Shown piece by piece: positions 8,253-17,387 of a stretch of 64,000 bases of DNA. Numbering within the stretch: the first letter of the stretch is position 1; every line of letters starts with the position of its first letter. The translations under genes were made by a program, and so were the position numbers. Source of the stretch: Rhizohabitans arisaemae (lineage in GTDB: Bacteria; Actinomycetota; Actinomycetes; Streptosporangiales; Streptosporangiaceae); the NCBI RefSeq assembly GCF_025996515.1, contig NZ_BLRH01000009.1, forward strand, positions 992,001-1,056,000, in the 5' to 3' direction. A model generated the notes under the pieces. The model had not been told where the DNA came from. It did no database searches and saw nothing but the letters and a program-made list of their open reading frames with translations.

Positions 8253-11200
8253 TCAGGGCGGTGGCGCCACCGTGGTGCGCTGGAGGTAGAAGTCCTGGTT
8301 GGCGTTCCCGTAGCAGTCGTACTGGATGATGGCCGCGCCCTGGTCCATGCTCACGTTGCTGACGTCCAGGCACCTGCCGGTGTGCAGCGGCCTCATCCGC
8401 ACGAGGGTGCCGTCACCGGTGCCCGAGACGTATTCCAGTTTGTAGACCTGGTCGCCAGCAGGCCCGCACTGGTACTGGATGGCTCCGTTGCCGTTAGCGC
8501 TCCCGTGCGCCGACAGGCACATCCCGGTGGTGTGCGCCGGTTGCAGCATGTACTGCCCGGCCCCGTGGAACACCACCCGGAACGCCTGGCCACCGTAGCC
8601 GTGGCAGCCCCACTGCCAGATGGCCGCGCCGTTGGCGGTGCTGCCCCACGCGACGTCGACGCACATCCCGGAGTGCCGCGCCATCAGCTTGTACACCCCC
8701 GACTGGTCGACCGCCAGGGCCCATCTGCCGCCCGAGTTGAGCGCGGTCTTGGCGACCAGCCGGGGCGCGGCCATCGTCGCGCCCGCCGAGACGAAGCGCC
8801 AGATCACCCGCTGACCGGGGCCGCAGCACCGGTAGACCACGGTGACGTCGTCCTTGCCGTCGGCGTTGTCGTCGGCGACGCTCGGCTCGACGGCGTCCCG
8901 GCACCAGGAGTTCTGGCCGGAGTCGAAGTGCAGCACCGGCAGGTCGAACCCGGTGCCCGCCGCATTCGCCGGATGGGTCCACAACTTCGTCTGGCACGAC
9001 CCGTAGTCGTAGAAGTTTCCCAGGTCGTCCTTGCCGTCACCGTTGAAGTCGCCGATGATGTACGAGGCCCGGTCCCAACAGGCGTTGTTGACGCCGCCGT
9101 CCCACTGCATGGTCCCGCTCTGAAGCGCCGATCCGGTGCTGTAGTGGATCCACACCTTCGTGTGGCACGACCCGTAGTCGTAGAAGTGCCCGAAGTCGGT
9201 CTTGCCGTCGCCGTTGAAGTCACCGGCGACGACCTTCATCCTGCTCCACTCGGCGTGTCCCGGCGGGTTGGACCACCACACCGCCGGCGCGGCGAACTGC
9301 ACGTTCCCCGCCGTCCCGGTCGCCCGCAGGACCCAGACCCGCCAGGTGGCCGATCCGTCGTCCTTGAGCACCAGCAGGTCGTCCTTGCCGTCCCCGGTGA
9401 AGTCACCGGCGACCGTCTTCATGGTCGCCGGCGCCCAGGTCGGATCCGACCACAGCTCCGGGGTCCCGAGCAGGTTGTTGCCGTCCGACCGCTGGACCGT
9501 CAGCGCGCTCCCTGGTCCCTTGGGCTGGAGTACGGCGACGTCGCCGAGTCCGTCCCCGTCGAAGTCGCCCTGGGCGACCGTCGTCGACGCGGTCGCATAG
9601 CTGCCCGGGGTGTCCTGGGTGGCGATCGGCTCGAACAGGCCCGTTCCGGCGGGGTCGGCCGTCCAGCGCCACAGGGCGCTCTTGCCGCCGCCCGCATCCG
9701 CCAGCACCGTCAGGTCCGGACGGCCGTCGCCGGTCGCGTCGCCGCGAACCCGGACGGCGGCGCCGGCGCCCGCCCTGAACATGTAGGTGACGGTGCCGCC
9801 GAGCTGCCCGCTCAGGTCCCTGGCCCGTACCCGCAGGTAGTTGATCGTGCTGCCGGAGGCGATGGGGACGACCGGTGCCACCGCCCTGCCGTCCGGGGCG
9901 GCGGGGACCCAGATGCCGGGGTCGCGCGCCGTGCCCGCGCCCACGCCGATCAGGTATCCCGCCACGTCGGTGTCGCCGCTCGCCGGAGCGAGCGTGACCC
10001 GCGCGGCCCGGCCCGTCACGGCGGAGGCCGGTGGCGCGGGCACGATGAGACCCGTGCCGAGGGCGAGGTCGGCCGAGGCGACGACCGGCGAGCCGGGTAC
10101 GGAGTTGTCCACGGTGAACGTGCACAGTGGCCCGTCGGCGCCGGCGTGGGCCTCGTCCACGCCCCGGACCGTCCAGGAATAGGTGGTGTTCTCGGTGAAG
10201 GCCGCCGCGGGAAGGGTGGTGGTGAAGTCGCTTCCTGACGCCGCGAAAGCGGAGTCGGGCGGGGCGTACTGGGCGGCGATGCCGTTGACCGTCCAGTCGG
10301 CCTTGACGACGTCGCCGTTCCCGTCCGACAGCGTGGCCCGCAGGGTGATCCCGTTCAACGTGTTGACCCGCAGGCCGGACGGCGTGCAGTCGAAGGACGG
10401 ATCGATGGACATATCCGTCGCCGCCGGGGTCCGCGGTATGTGGTTGTAGTGGACGATCAGGCGTGCGGTGTGCGCGATGAACTTCTTCCACTGCTCCCTG
10501 GACGCGTTGCAGTTGCATTCGGTCGGGGCCGCCAGCGCCAGGGTGTAGGCGCCGGCACCGGGGTTGGCCGCATTGGCCTGCAGGTTGGCCGCGAGGTTCC
10601 CGTCGAAGATCATCTTCGGGATCGCCGGCGTGAAGCAGTCGTCCTTGTTGGCCGCAGCGGACTGAGTGTTCAGCACCGTGATCAGGGACGGGCTCCAGTC
10701 GGCGCGCGGGGTGCCGGAGATCGAGGCGCTGTGCCAGAGGTTCGTCGGCGTCGGGCCGCATGAGGAGGAGTGGTACAGATCGATCGAGAAGTTCGCCGAC
10801 ATAATCTTTGACCCGGCCAGAGGGGCCGTGGCGAACTCGAAGAACGATCGGGCCTCGTAGTTGCCCGCGGGGTCGCGGCCGATCCGGGCGTACTCGTCGG
10901 TACGGTTGACGTTGGTGCTGGTCGCGTACGCCCAGCGCGACGCGCCCGTCGGACCGAGATAGGCCGGGTCGATGAACAGCGGGAAGCGGGTGTCCGGGCC
11001 GGTCAGCAGCGCGGTATCCGGCTCGGTGACCAGGCTGCCCCCGGTGAAGCGGGTCTTGACGTGCGCCTGCCGGGCGCTCACCCCGGCTTCCCGCAAGGAG
11101 GACAACCTCGCCTGTTTGCCGACCGTCGTGGTGGCGGCGGAGTCCCACATCGACGCGCCGCCCGAGTGCAGCAGCTCCCTGCCGTCGGCGGTGACCGCGT

Positions 11201-11873
11201 CCACTCCCCCTTGGGAGTTCTCCCGCAGCCGCACATCTGCGCCGCCGGACAGGCGGTAGCCGAGCCGGCGCAGCGCGGGGTGCGCCGCCGCCTGGGCCGA
11301 TTTGACCTCAAGCACATGGGTGAACCCGGTTCCCGTGGCCCGCAGGTGCAGGTCGGTACCGGGGTAGACGTCGCCGTAGGTGGCCGTGTCCCCGGCGACC
11401 GACGGCTTCGGGAGGGCCTCCGGCCAGGTCAGCGCCACCTGTTCGGCACCCTGCCCGACCGTGACCATGGGCCCGGCGCCGCCTCCGCTGAAGCGGACGT
11501 CCAGCGTCGAGGCCACCGGTGCCAAGGCGCCGTCCGGACCGGCGCGCAACGAGGGATCGATGTCGGCCCACGAGCCGTCGGCCCGCTTGACCCGGCGGGG
11601 CATCGCGGAGCTCTCCATGGTGAGGGTGCCGTCCGGGTTGGCGAAGACCTGGGCGGTCGGCGAGCGTTTCGCCGTCACCTCCACCCTTCGGTTGCAGGAC
11701 AGCGCTATCTTGGCCGCCGCCTCGGTCGCCGCCGCGTGGTCGGCGCACGGCGTGGGCGGGGGTTTAGCCGAGACGGTTGAGGGAGACACGACCACGGTGG
11801 CAGCCGTCACGACAATGGCCGAGGCAAATACCCGAACGCGGGTGACAGCGCGCGTCCGCAGGGATGCACACAT
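8253..11873 (-). CDS. Secreted FG-GAP/VCBS-repeat protein with C-terminal ricin-type lectin
   Basis: A 1206-residue exoprotein with a Sec signal peptide (basic MCASLRTRAVTRVRV, hydrophobic stretch, then VSPSTVSA). The N-terminal and middle parts resemble the domain paired with RHS proteins in actinomycetes, with a DNRLRE/LamG-like beta region around ASRWAYATSTNVNRTDEYARI (about 310-480) and a fibronectin-like segment at 500-590. Six FG-GAP/VCBS calcium-binding-type motifs follow at about 700-1000, such as GDFDGDGLGDVAVL, GDFTGDGKDDLLVL and GDFNGDGKDDLGNF. The last 150 residues form a three-lobed ricin B lectin domain with the motifs IWQWGC, IQYQCG and IIQYDC. Carbohydrate binding outside the cell is likely. 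The pairing with the downstream RHS gene suggests the two act together. Confidence 0.85.
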   Translation of the reverse strand: MCASLRTRAVTRVRVFASAIVVTAATVVVSPSTVSAKPPPTPCADHAAATEAAAKIALSCNRRVEVTAKRSPTAQVFANPDGTLTMESSAMPRRVKRADGSWADIDPSLRAGPDGALAPVASTLDVRFSGGGAGPMVTVGQGAEQVALTWPEALPKPSVAGDTATYGDVYPGTDLHLRATGTGFTHVLEVKSAQAAAHPALRRLGYRLSGGADVRLRENSQGGVDAVTADGRELLHSGGASMWDSAATTTVGKQARLSSLREAGVSARQAHVKTRFTGGSLVTEPDTALLTGPDTRFPLFIDPAYLGPTGASRWAYATSTNVNRTDEYARIGRDPAGNYEARSFFEFATAPLAGSKIMSANFSIDLYHSSSCGPTPTNLWHSASISGTPRADWSPSLITVLNTQSAAANKDDCFTPAIPKMIFDGNLAANLQANAANPGAGAYTLALAAPTECNCNASREQWKKFIAHTARLIVHYNHIPRTPAATDMSIDPSFDCTPSGLRVNTLNGITLRATLSDGNGDVVKADWTVNGIAAQYAPPDSAFAASGSDFTTTLPAAAFTENTTYSWTVRGVDEAHAGADGPLCTFTVDNSVPGSPVVASADLALGTGLIVPAPPASAVTGRAARVTLAPASGDTDVAGYLIGVGAGTARDPGIWVPAAPDGRAVAPVVPIASGSTINYLRVRARDLSGQLGGTVTYMFRAGAGAAVRVRGDATGDGRPDLTVLADAGGGKSALWRWTADPAGTGLFEPIATQDTPGSYATASTTVAQGDFDGDGLGDVAVLQPKGPGSALTVQRSDGNNLLGTPELWSDPTWAPATMKTVAGDFTGDGKDDLLVLKDDGSATWRVWVLRATGTAGNVQFAAPAVWWSNPPGHAEWSRMKVVAGDFNGDGKTDFGHFYDYGSCHTKVWIHYSTGSALQSGTMQWDGGVNNACWDRASYIIGDFNGDGKDDLGNFYDYGSCQTKLWTHPANAAGTGFDLPVLHFDSGQNSWCRDAVEPSVADDNADGKDDVTVVYRCCGPGQRVIWRFVSAGATMAAPRLVAKTALNSGGRWALAVDQSGVYKLMARHSGMCVDVAWGSTANGAAIWQWGCHGYGGQAFRVVFHGAGQYMLQPAHTTGMCLSAHGSANGNGAIQYQCGPAGDQVYKLEYVSGTGDGTLVRMRPLHTGRCLDVSNVSMDQGAAIIQYDCYGNANQDFYLQRTTVAPPP

Positions 11874-12167
11874 CGATGCTCCTATTCACAAAATGCACGC
11901 ATCGATGTTTCTTGGGCAGCGTATATGCGTTGTATATTCGGCCGGCCGGCGCGGCGCCTGACGCGTGCCGGACAATCCCCGATTCCTCTGAATCAAGGAG
12001 GAAACAGCCCGTTCGGAGGCTTGAGAAAGGTCCAGGGCGGCTGTCCACCTCCTGGCGCTTCCGGTCGATCAGCCCAGCTAGATGGCAGTCCGGCAGCACT
12101 ACGTAGGCCCGGCTTCCGCCAAACGTCCGTCAGGTCCGGCGACCCCGGCCGTCCGCCGCACGGTGCG

Positions 12168-12370
12168 CATATTTCGGCTGAGCAGGGATGGTCGCACAGG
12201 GTCTTGCGTATTCATTTCAGTCGAGGACGGAGACCCATGCGCCCATATCCGTCGAAAGACAGGGAGCCGTATTTTCATATCCGTCGACTATTGAGACCCA
12301 TGCATTCATATCGGTCCAGCTTTTATTCATATCGGTCGATGAATGAGAACTGTACATTCATGTCGGTCGG
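12168..12370. repeat. Array of seven helically phased direct repeats
   Basis: Seven imperfect copies of the 14-base core TTCATATCGGTCGA end at 12181, 12224, 12255, 12287, 12318, 12339 and 12370. Their spacings are 43, 31, 32, 31, 21 and 31 bases, all near multiples of 10.5, so the cores lie on one face of the helix. Copies four to six are closest to consensus. The array lies in the 599-base AT-richer gap (11874-12472) between the ferredoxin and the start of the FG-GAP/ricin gene, about 300-500 bases upstream of that start. I see no gene in the gap. A regulatory operator array for the exoprotein operon is the best guess. Confidence 0.75.
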
Positions 12371-12472
12371 CGGCGCGGTGAGGTCTCCCCTAGGCTGCGC
12401 CGCACGACCTTCGTCAGGTGTGCTTGGTTCCCCTTGCCGGGTGCCTCGCGCGAGGCGTCCACCCATGCGGGT

Positions 12473-12679
12473 TCAGGCGCCCGGCCCGTCCGTGACGGAC
12501 AGGGCTCCGGAAGGGCACAGCTGTACGGCACGCCGTACCAGTACCTCCTCGGCCGGTCCCGGGCGTACGGTGAGCAGGATCACCGTGCCGTCGTCGTCGC
12601 TCTGATCGAACACCGAGGGCAGGGTGAGCGCACACATCCCGGCCCCGATGCAGACGCCGCGATCGGCTTCGATCTTCAT
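12473..12679 (-). CDS. [3Fe-4S]-type ferredoxin, P450 redox partner
   Basis: A 68-residue acidic ferredoxin of the kind found beside actinomycete P450 genes. The cluster ligands are Cys10, Cys16 and the Cys-Pro pair near residue 55 (RGVCIGAGMC and VQLCPSGAL). The residue between the first two cysteines that would be a fourth ligand in [4Fe-4S] proteins is not Cys, which points to a [3Fe-4S] cluster. The ATG is four bases past the stop of the decayed P450, the normal P450-ferredoxin coupling. It should pass electrons from a ferredoxin reductase to the P450s upstream. Its own translation may be weakened by loss of the coupled P450. Confidence 0.9.
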   Translation of the reverse strand: MKIEADRGVCIGAGMCALTLPSVFDQSDDDGTVILLTVRPGPAEEVLVRRAVQLCPSGALSVTDGPGA

Positions 12680-12683
12680 CCGA

Positions 12684-13092
12684 TCACCGGGCCACGGGGA
12701 GGCTGCGGACCCGGTGGACGATCGTGTGCCCCCTCATCGGGACGTCCTCCTCCGCGCAAGGCCAACCGCGGATCGGGGAGGCGCCGGAGCAAGGCGGGGT
12801 AGGCGATACGCATCTCGATCCTCACGAACCGCTGCCTCGCACACCGGTGGACCCCGTGCCCAAACGCCGGATGGCCCGAGCCCGTCCGCGACAGGTCGGG
12901 CTCGCCGGGATCGGCGAACCGGAGCGGGTGCCCTACGACGACCAGGATGACTTCGCCCCGCCGAACTCCCCATCCCACGGGAGGGCGGAAATGATCCGTT
13001 CTTGTGGTGATGTGAACCGAATCTGGGGCGGAGCCTATGTCCTCACCCCTGCCTGCGCATGACGACCGCATACACCCCTTTCCAACAACCAT
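12684..13092 (-). pseudogene. Decayed cytochrome P450 (internal deletion plus frameshift)
   Basis: This is the remnant of a third P450 copy. The N-terminal part (VHITTRTDHFRPPVGWG) matches the start of the intact P450 at 13212-14414 (VQITTTRKDHFNPPTEWG). It then jumps directly to the C-terminal region (DPGEPDLSRTGSGH, AFGHGVHRCARQRFVRIEMR), so roughly 270 codons with the I-helix and ExxR motif are gone. The heme-ligand Cys is still present. Near 12735-12745 the reading frame shifts. The expected C-terminus HTIVHRVRSLPVAR continues in another frame and stops at 12684, four bases before the ferredoxin. The product cannot be a working P450. Confidence 0.85.
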
Positions 13093-13211
13093 TTAGCTAC
13101 ATGATTTTCCAGAGCCCTCGGGACAGGACAACCATTTGGTAGTGGAATAGTGACTTGACCCCTATTCACTGAGCCGCCATCCGTCGACTCCGCCGGAGGT
13201 CGTGGAAACGG

Positions 13212-14414
13212 TTACCAGGTAACGGGGAACCGCGTCAGGCCGTGGATGAGGGATCCCGGTTTCACCGTGATCTGCTCGATCGGTACGGCCGGCCGCAGGC
13301 CGGGGAAACGCCGCAGAAGCGCGGGAAACGCGATCCGCAGCTCGATCCGGGCCAGCTGCTGCCCCAGGCACTGATGGATCCCGTGCCCGAACGCCAGATG
13401 ACCCGAGGCCGTCCGCGACAGGTCGAGCTCGTCGGGGGCGCCGAACCGGAGCGGATCCCGGTTCGCCTCGGGCAGCAGGAACACCACCGATTCGCCCGCC
13501 TTGACGAGATGCCCCTCGAATTCGACGTCGTCGAGCGCCGCCCTGGTCACCCCCGCCGTGACCACGCTGAGGTATCGCATCAGCTCCTCGACTCCGCCGT
13601 CGACCACATCCGGATCGTCACGCATCGCCGCGAGCTGGGCCGGGTGGCGGAGCAGCGCCAGCGTGCCGAGGCCGAGCATGCTCGCCGTCGTCTCATGTCC
13701 GGCGCCCAGCAGGAGGAACGCCATCCCGGTGATCTCCGCGTCGCTCAGGTCGGTCCCGCCGGCGAGGCCGCCGAGCAGGTCGTCGGAGGGGGCCGCGCGC
13801 TTCCGCGCCACCAGCCCCAGCAGATAGCCGGCCAGCCGGGCCATCGCCGCCTGGGCCTCGTCCATGCCGACGTCGAAGGCGATCAGCACGTCGGTCTCCC
13901 GCTGGAACACCTCCCGGTCGTCGTAGGGCACCCCGAGCAACTCGCAGATGACCAGCGACGGAATCGGCAGCGCGAAGTCGGCCATCAGGTCGGCGGGCGG
14001 ACCCGCGGCCTCCATCGCGTCCAGGTGCTCGGTGACGATCTCGGCGACCCGGCTCTCCAGCAGCCGCATCCGCCGTACGGTGAACTGGCCGGTCAGCGCC
14101 CCCCGATACCGGGTGTGCTCCGGCGGATCCAGGAAGATGAAGAAGCCCGGCGGGAGCCCCAGGCCCTGCGGATCCTCAAACAGCAGGATCGGGAGGACGG
14201 CGTGCTGCAGTTCCGGCCGGTTGCTGAAGCGCGGGTCCGCGAGGAGCGTCCTGGCGTGCCGGTAGCCGGAGACCAGCCAGCCCCGATGCCCGTCGGGGAA
14301 GGTCAGCCGGCGGATCGGGGCCTCCGCCCGCCACTCTCCCCATTCCGTGGGAGGGTTGAAGTGATCTTTCCGAGTTGTGGTGATTTGGACAGTTTCATAG
14401 GAAGAGCTACCCAT
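13212..14414 (-). CDS. Cytochrome P450, CYP105-like
   Basis: A 400-residue soluble class I monooxygenase. Visible motifs are the C-helix HTRYRGALTGQFTVRRM, the I-helix GAGHETTAS (about residue 238) with the acid/alcohol oxygen-activation pair replaced by H-E-T-T, the K-helix ExxR in EELMR (about 275), and the heme loop FGHGIHQCLGQQLARIEL (about 341-358) with the thiolate Cys. The block FALPIPSLVICELLGVPY is typical of CYP105-like enzymes. Electrons probably come from the ferredoxin at 12473-12679. It is closely related to the copy at 14695-15909 and to the remnant at 12684-13092. The substrate cannot be told from the sequence. Confidence 0.93.
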   Translation of the reverse strand: MGSSSYETVQITTTRKDHFNPPTEWGEWRAEAPIRRLTFPDGHRGWLVSGYRHARTLLADPRFSNRPELQHAVLPILLFEDPQGLGLPPGFFIFLDPPEHTRYRGALTGQFTVRRMRLLESRVAEIVTEHLDAMEAAGPPADLMADFALPIPSLVICELLGVPYDDREVFQRETDVLIAFDVGMDEAQAAMARLAGYLLGLVARKRAAPSDDLLGGLAGGTDLSDAEITGMAFLLLGAGHETTASMLGLGTLALLRHPAQLAAMRDDPDVVDGGVEELMRYLSVVTAGVTRAALDDVEFEGHLVKAGESVVFLLPEANRDPLRFGAPDELDLSRTASGHLAFGHGIHQCLGQQLARIELRIAFPALLRRFPGLRPAVPIEQITVKPGSLIHGLTRFPVTW

Positions 14415-14569
14415 TTACACCCCTTATCAGGACCTGAAGCACTCCCTTCTAACAAACAACGCATTTCGCGATTTTGCACCTATCATTTTGATAAATCGCG
14501 CTCGGGTATGAGAACAGTGGCTAGGAGAGTACCTGCGGCCCCGCCGTGGCAATGCGGGACGCCGCAGGT

Positions 14570-14662
14570 CCCATGTCGGTGCGGCCGGAATCCACGATAA
14601 AGTCCGGGCCCGAAATCCCATCGCCTCGGGAATGAACGCCACGGCGACATTTTTGTGACTTC
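14570..14662 (-). pseudogene. Fragment of a duplicated rsmB 3' end
   Basis: About 90 bases resemble the 3' end of rsmB at roughly 16038-16128. For example, cccatgtcggtgcggccgga here matches gccatgccggtgcggccaga there. One minus-strand frame encodes DFGPGLYRGFRPHRHGT against [17 protein letters not shown] in RsmB, and the frame is otherwise broken. It lies just before the intact P450 at 13212-14414, exactly as the real rsmB end lies before the P450 at 14695-15909. The duplicated unit was therefore probably rsmB tail plus P450. It is non-functional debris. Confidence 0.8.
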
Positions 14663-14694
14663 CCCGGAAACGCCCGCCTGGGAAGCCGACCCTG

Positions 14695-15909
14695 CTACCA
14701 GGTCACCGGGAGGCGCTCCACTCCGTGGACGGTGGCGTAGGTGCGCACCGGGATCGGTGCACCGGGATCGGCCAGGCGCAGACCGGGGAAGCGCCGGATC
14801 AGGGCGGGAAAGGCGATCTTCAGCTCGATCCTGGCCAGCTGCTGCCCCAGGCACTGGTGGATGCCGTGGCCGAACGCCAGATGCCCGGGGGCCTGCCGGG
14901 TGAGGTCGAGGTCGTCGGGTGAGTCGAACCGGAGCGGATCCCGGTTGGCCGCCGCCAGCGACACCACCACGGTCTCCCCCGCCGCTATCGTGTGCCCGCC
15001 GATCTCCACGTCCTCGGTCGCCGACCGGGTCGACCCGACGGTCACCACACTCAGGTGGCGCAGCAGCTCCTCCACCGCGCCGTCCGCGACGGACGGATCG
15101 TCGCGGAGGAGGGCCAGCTGCCCGGGGTTGTCCAGCAGGGCCAGCGTGCCGAGGCCGAGTAGGTTCGCCGTGGTCTCGTACCCCGCGATCAGCAGGAGCA
15201 TCGACATCCCGATGATCTCCTCGACGGTGAATCCCTCGGCGGACGCCAGCTCGCCGAGAAGGTCGTCCGTCGGCGTGGCCCGCTTGCGCAGGATGAGTTC
15301 GTACAGATATCCGCCGAGCGACCCGAGGGCGGCGGCGGCCTCCTCGGCCGTGGTCGTGAAATCGGTCAGCAGCCTGCTGTCCCGCTGGAAAGCCGCCCGG
15401 TCCGTGTAGGGCACCCCGAGCAGCTCACAGATGACCAGCGACGGGATCGGCAGCGCGAACTCCGCCACGAGATCCAGCGGCGGGCCCAGGCGCTCCATCT
15501 CCGCCAGCCGCTCTTCGACGATCTGCGCCACCCGCTCCTGCAGGAGCCGCATCCGCCGTACCGTGAAGTGCCCGGTCAGCGGCTTCCGATAGCGCGTGTG
15601 ATCCGGCGGGTCCGTGAAGAGGAAGAAGCTCGGCGGAAAGCCGCCGGTCTGCAGGGGGTTGGTGAACTCGGGCGGCACGATCGGGTGCAGGAAGGCGTCC
15701 CGGTTGCTGAACCGGGGATCGGCGAGCACGGCGCGGGCGGTGTCGTAGCCGGTCACCAGCCAGCCCAGATGTCCGTCGGTGAAGGCCAGCCGGCGGATCG
15801 GGCTCTCCCGGCGATACTCGGCCAGCCGCGGCGGAGGGTCGAAGTAGGTGGACCGGTCAAAGGGCATGGTGACGGGTGCCGACTGCGTCTCGCGCGGCGA
15901 TTCCGGCAT
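14695..15909 (-). CDS. Cytochrome P450, CYP105-like
   Basis: A 404-residue class I P450, paralogous to the neighbour at 13212-14414 over its whole length. Motifs are HTRYRKPLTGHFTVRRM (C-helix), IAGYETTAN in the I-helix (about 240) where Tyr-Glu-Thr-Thr follows AG, ExxR in EELLR (about 277), and the heme loop FGHGIHQCLGQQLARIEL (about 344-361). The ATG is preceded by a good GAGGAG at five bases. It lies 83 bases downstream of rsmB with AT-richer sequence between, so it probably has its own promoter and heads the P450-P450-ferredoxin series. The substrate is unknown. Confidence 0.93.
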   Translation of the reverse strand: MPESPRETQSAPVTMPFDRSTYFDPPPRLAEYRRESPIRRLAFTDGHLGWLVTGYDTARAVLADPRFSNRDAFLHPIVPPEFTNPLQTGGFPPSFFLFTDPPDHTRYRKPLTGHFTVRRMRLLQERVAQIVEERLAEMERLGPPLDLVAEFALPIPSLVICELLGVPYTDRAAFQRDSRLLTDFTTTAEEAAAALGSLGGYLYELILRKRATPTDDLLGELASAEGFTVEEIIGMSMLLLIAGYETTANLLGLGTLALLDNPGQLALLRDDPSVADGAVEELLRHLSVVTVGSTRSATEDVEIGGHTIAAGETVVVSLAAANRDPLRFDSPDDLDLTRQAPGHLAFGHGIHQCLGQQLARIELKIAFPALIRRFPGLRLADPGAPIPVRTYATVHGVERLPVTW

Positions 15910-15992
15910 GTGAACTCCTCGTGATCGGTTCAGCTTCGTCGGCTATACGAAACATCACTTCTCACGAATTGACACGATACCGATACGGGAAG

Positions 15993-17387
15993 TTATCCGT
16001 TCTCCCGCCGCATCAGCGCGAGGAACATGGCGTCGGTGCCATGCCGGTGCGGCCAGAACTGCGCATAAGGCCCGGGGCCGAAATCCGCCACCTCCGGGAT
16101 GAACTCCGCGGCGGGCAGCTCCGTCACATCGTCCCGGCCGCGCAGCACGTCCGCGACCACCTCCCGGGTCTCCGCCGGATGCGGGGAACAGGTGACGTAG
16201 GCGACCACGCCCCCCGGCCGTACCGCCGCGAGCGCCGCGGTCAGCAGCCCTCGCTGCAGCTCGGCCAGCTCGGGGACGCTGCCGGGATCCCGGCGCCAGC
16301 GGGCCTCGGGACGCCGCCGGAGCGCGCCCAGCCCGGTGCAGGGGGCGTCCACCGCGACCCGGTCGAACGACCCCGGCCGCCAGGCGCCCGCCCTACCGTC
16401 CGCGACGATCACCCCGGCGTCCCGGGTGGTCCGCCAGACGAGCTTGGCCCGGTGATGACGCGCGTCGGAGGCGAGGAGCCGGGCGCCCCGCTCCGCGGCG
16501 AGCGCCTCCAGGAGCCCGGCCTTGCCGCCGGGGCCCGCGCACATGTCCAGCCAGAGGTGATCCTCGCCGGAGAGCGGCACCCGGGTCAGCGCGAGCGCCA
16601 CCAGCTGACTCGCCTCGTCCTGGACGGCCGCGCGGCCTTGGGCGACCGCGGCGATCCCGCCCGGGTCCCCCTCCCCCAGATAGGCGCCGTACGGCGAGTA
16701 CGCCGCGGGGGTCGCCCCCGCCGCGGTGAGCTCCTCGACCGAGGCCCGGCCAGGACGGGCCACCAGCGACACCCTGGGCCGCTCGTTGTCGGCGGCGAGC
16801 AGCGCCTCAAGCTGCTCGTCCGCGGACGCACCGTCGGCGCGGAGGGCGTCGCGGAGCGCCGTGACCACCCAGCGGGGGTGGCTGTGGGACACGGCGAGCC
16901 GGCCCACCGGGTCCTCGTCCGCCGGCGGGGCGACGACCTCCAGCCACTGCGCCAGGTCGCGGCCCGCGATCCTGCGCAGCACCGCGTTGGCGAACCGGGA
17001 CGCGCCGGTCCCGATCCGCAGCCGGACCAGGTCGACCGTGGCGCTCACCGCCGCGTGGGGGGGAATCCGGGTACGGAGCAGCTGATGGGCGCCGAGGCGG
17101 AGCGCGTCGAGCAGCGGCGGGTCGATCTTGTCGCAGGGCCGGTCGCCACAGGCGTCGATCACCGCGTCGTAGGTGCCCAGGCCCCGCAGGGTCCCATAGG
17201 CCAGCTCGGTCGCCAGGGCCGCGTCCCGGCCGGTCAGCCGCCGCTCGGCGAGCAGGACCGGCATGAGCAGGTTGGCGTAGGCGTCCCGTTCGTCGACCGC
17301 GCGAAGCAGGTCGAAGGCCGCGTTCCGCGCCTCGTCACGGGCAGGCCGGGTTCTGCGCGGGCGCCCGCGCCGATCGCCTGTCGTCAC
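15993..17387 (-). CDS. rsmB: 16S rRNA (cytosine-C5) methyltransferase RsmB
   Basis: A 464-residue enzyme methylating 16S rRNA at C967 (E. coli numbering). The N-terminal NusB-like RNA-binding domain begins [25 protein letters not shown]. The SAM-binding loop is [16 protein letters not shown] (about 281). The two catalytic cysteines of the m5C class are in [19 protein letters not shown] (about 350) and [11 protein letters not shown] (about 399). I chose the GTG at 17387, which overlaps the fmt stop as GTGA. Longer readings into fmt are out of character. It is cotranscribed with def-fmt, as in most bacteria. A fragment of its 3' end was copied to 14570-14662. Confidence 0.95.
   Translation of the reverse strand: MTTGDRRGRPRRTRPARDEARNAAFDLLRAVDERDAYANLLMPVLLAERRLTGRDAALATELAYGTLRGLGTYDAVIDACGDRPCDKIDPPLLDALRLGAHQLLRTRIPPHAAVSATVDLVRLRIGTGASRFANAVLRRIAGRDLAQWLEVVAPPADEDPVGRLAVSHSHPRWVVTALRDALRADGASADEQLEALLAADNERPRVSLVARPGRASVEELTAAGATPAAYSPYGAYLGEGDPGGIAAVAQGRAAVQDEASQLVALALTRVPLSGEDHLWLDMCAGPGGKAGLLEALAAERGARLLASDARHHRAKLVWRTTRDAGVIVADGRAGAWRPGSFDRVAVDAPCTGLGALRRRPEARWRRDPGSVPELAELQRGLLTAALAAVRPGGVVAYVTCSPHPAETREVVADVLRGRDDVTELPAAEFIPEVADFGPGPYAQFWPHRHGTDAMFLALMRRENG

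Noticed and set aside
12168-12370. Possible CRISPR array
   Set aside because: The repeat core is only about 14 bases and imperfect, spacers would be 7-29 bases, and there are no cas genes.
14427-14854. Small protein genes between the two P450s
   Set aside because: The frames there are explained by the broken rsmB 3' copy and the end of the second P450.
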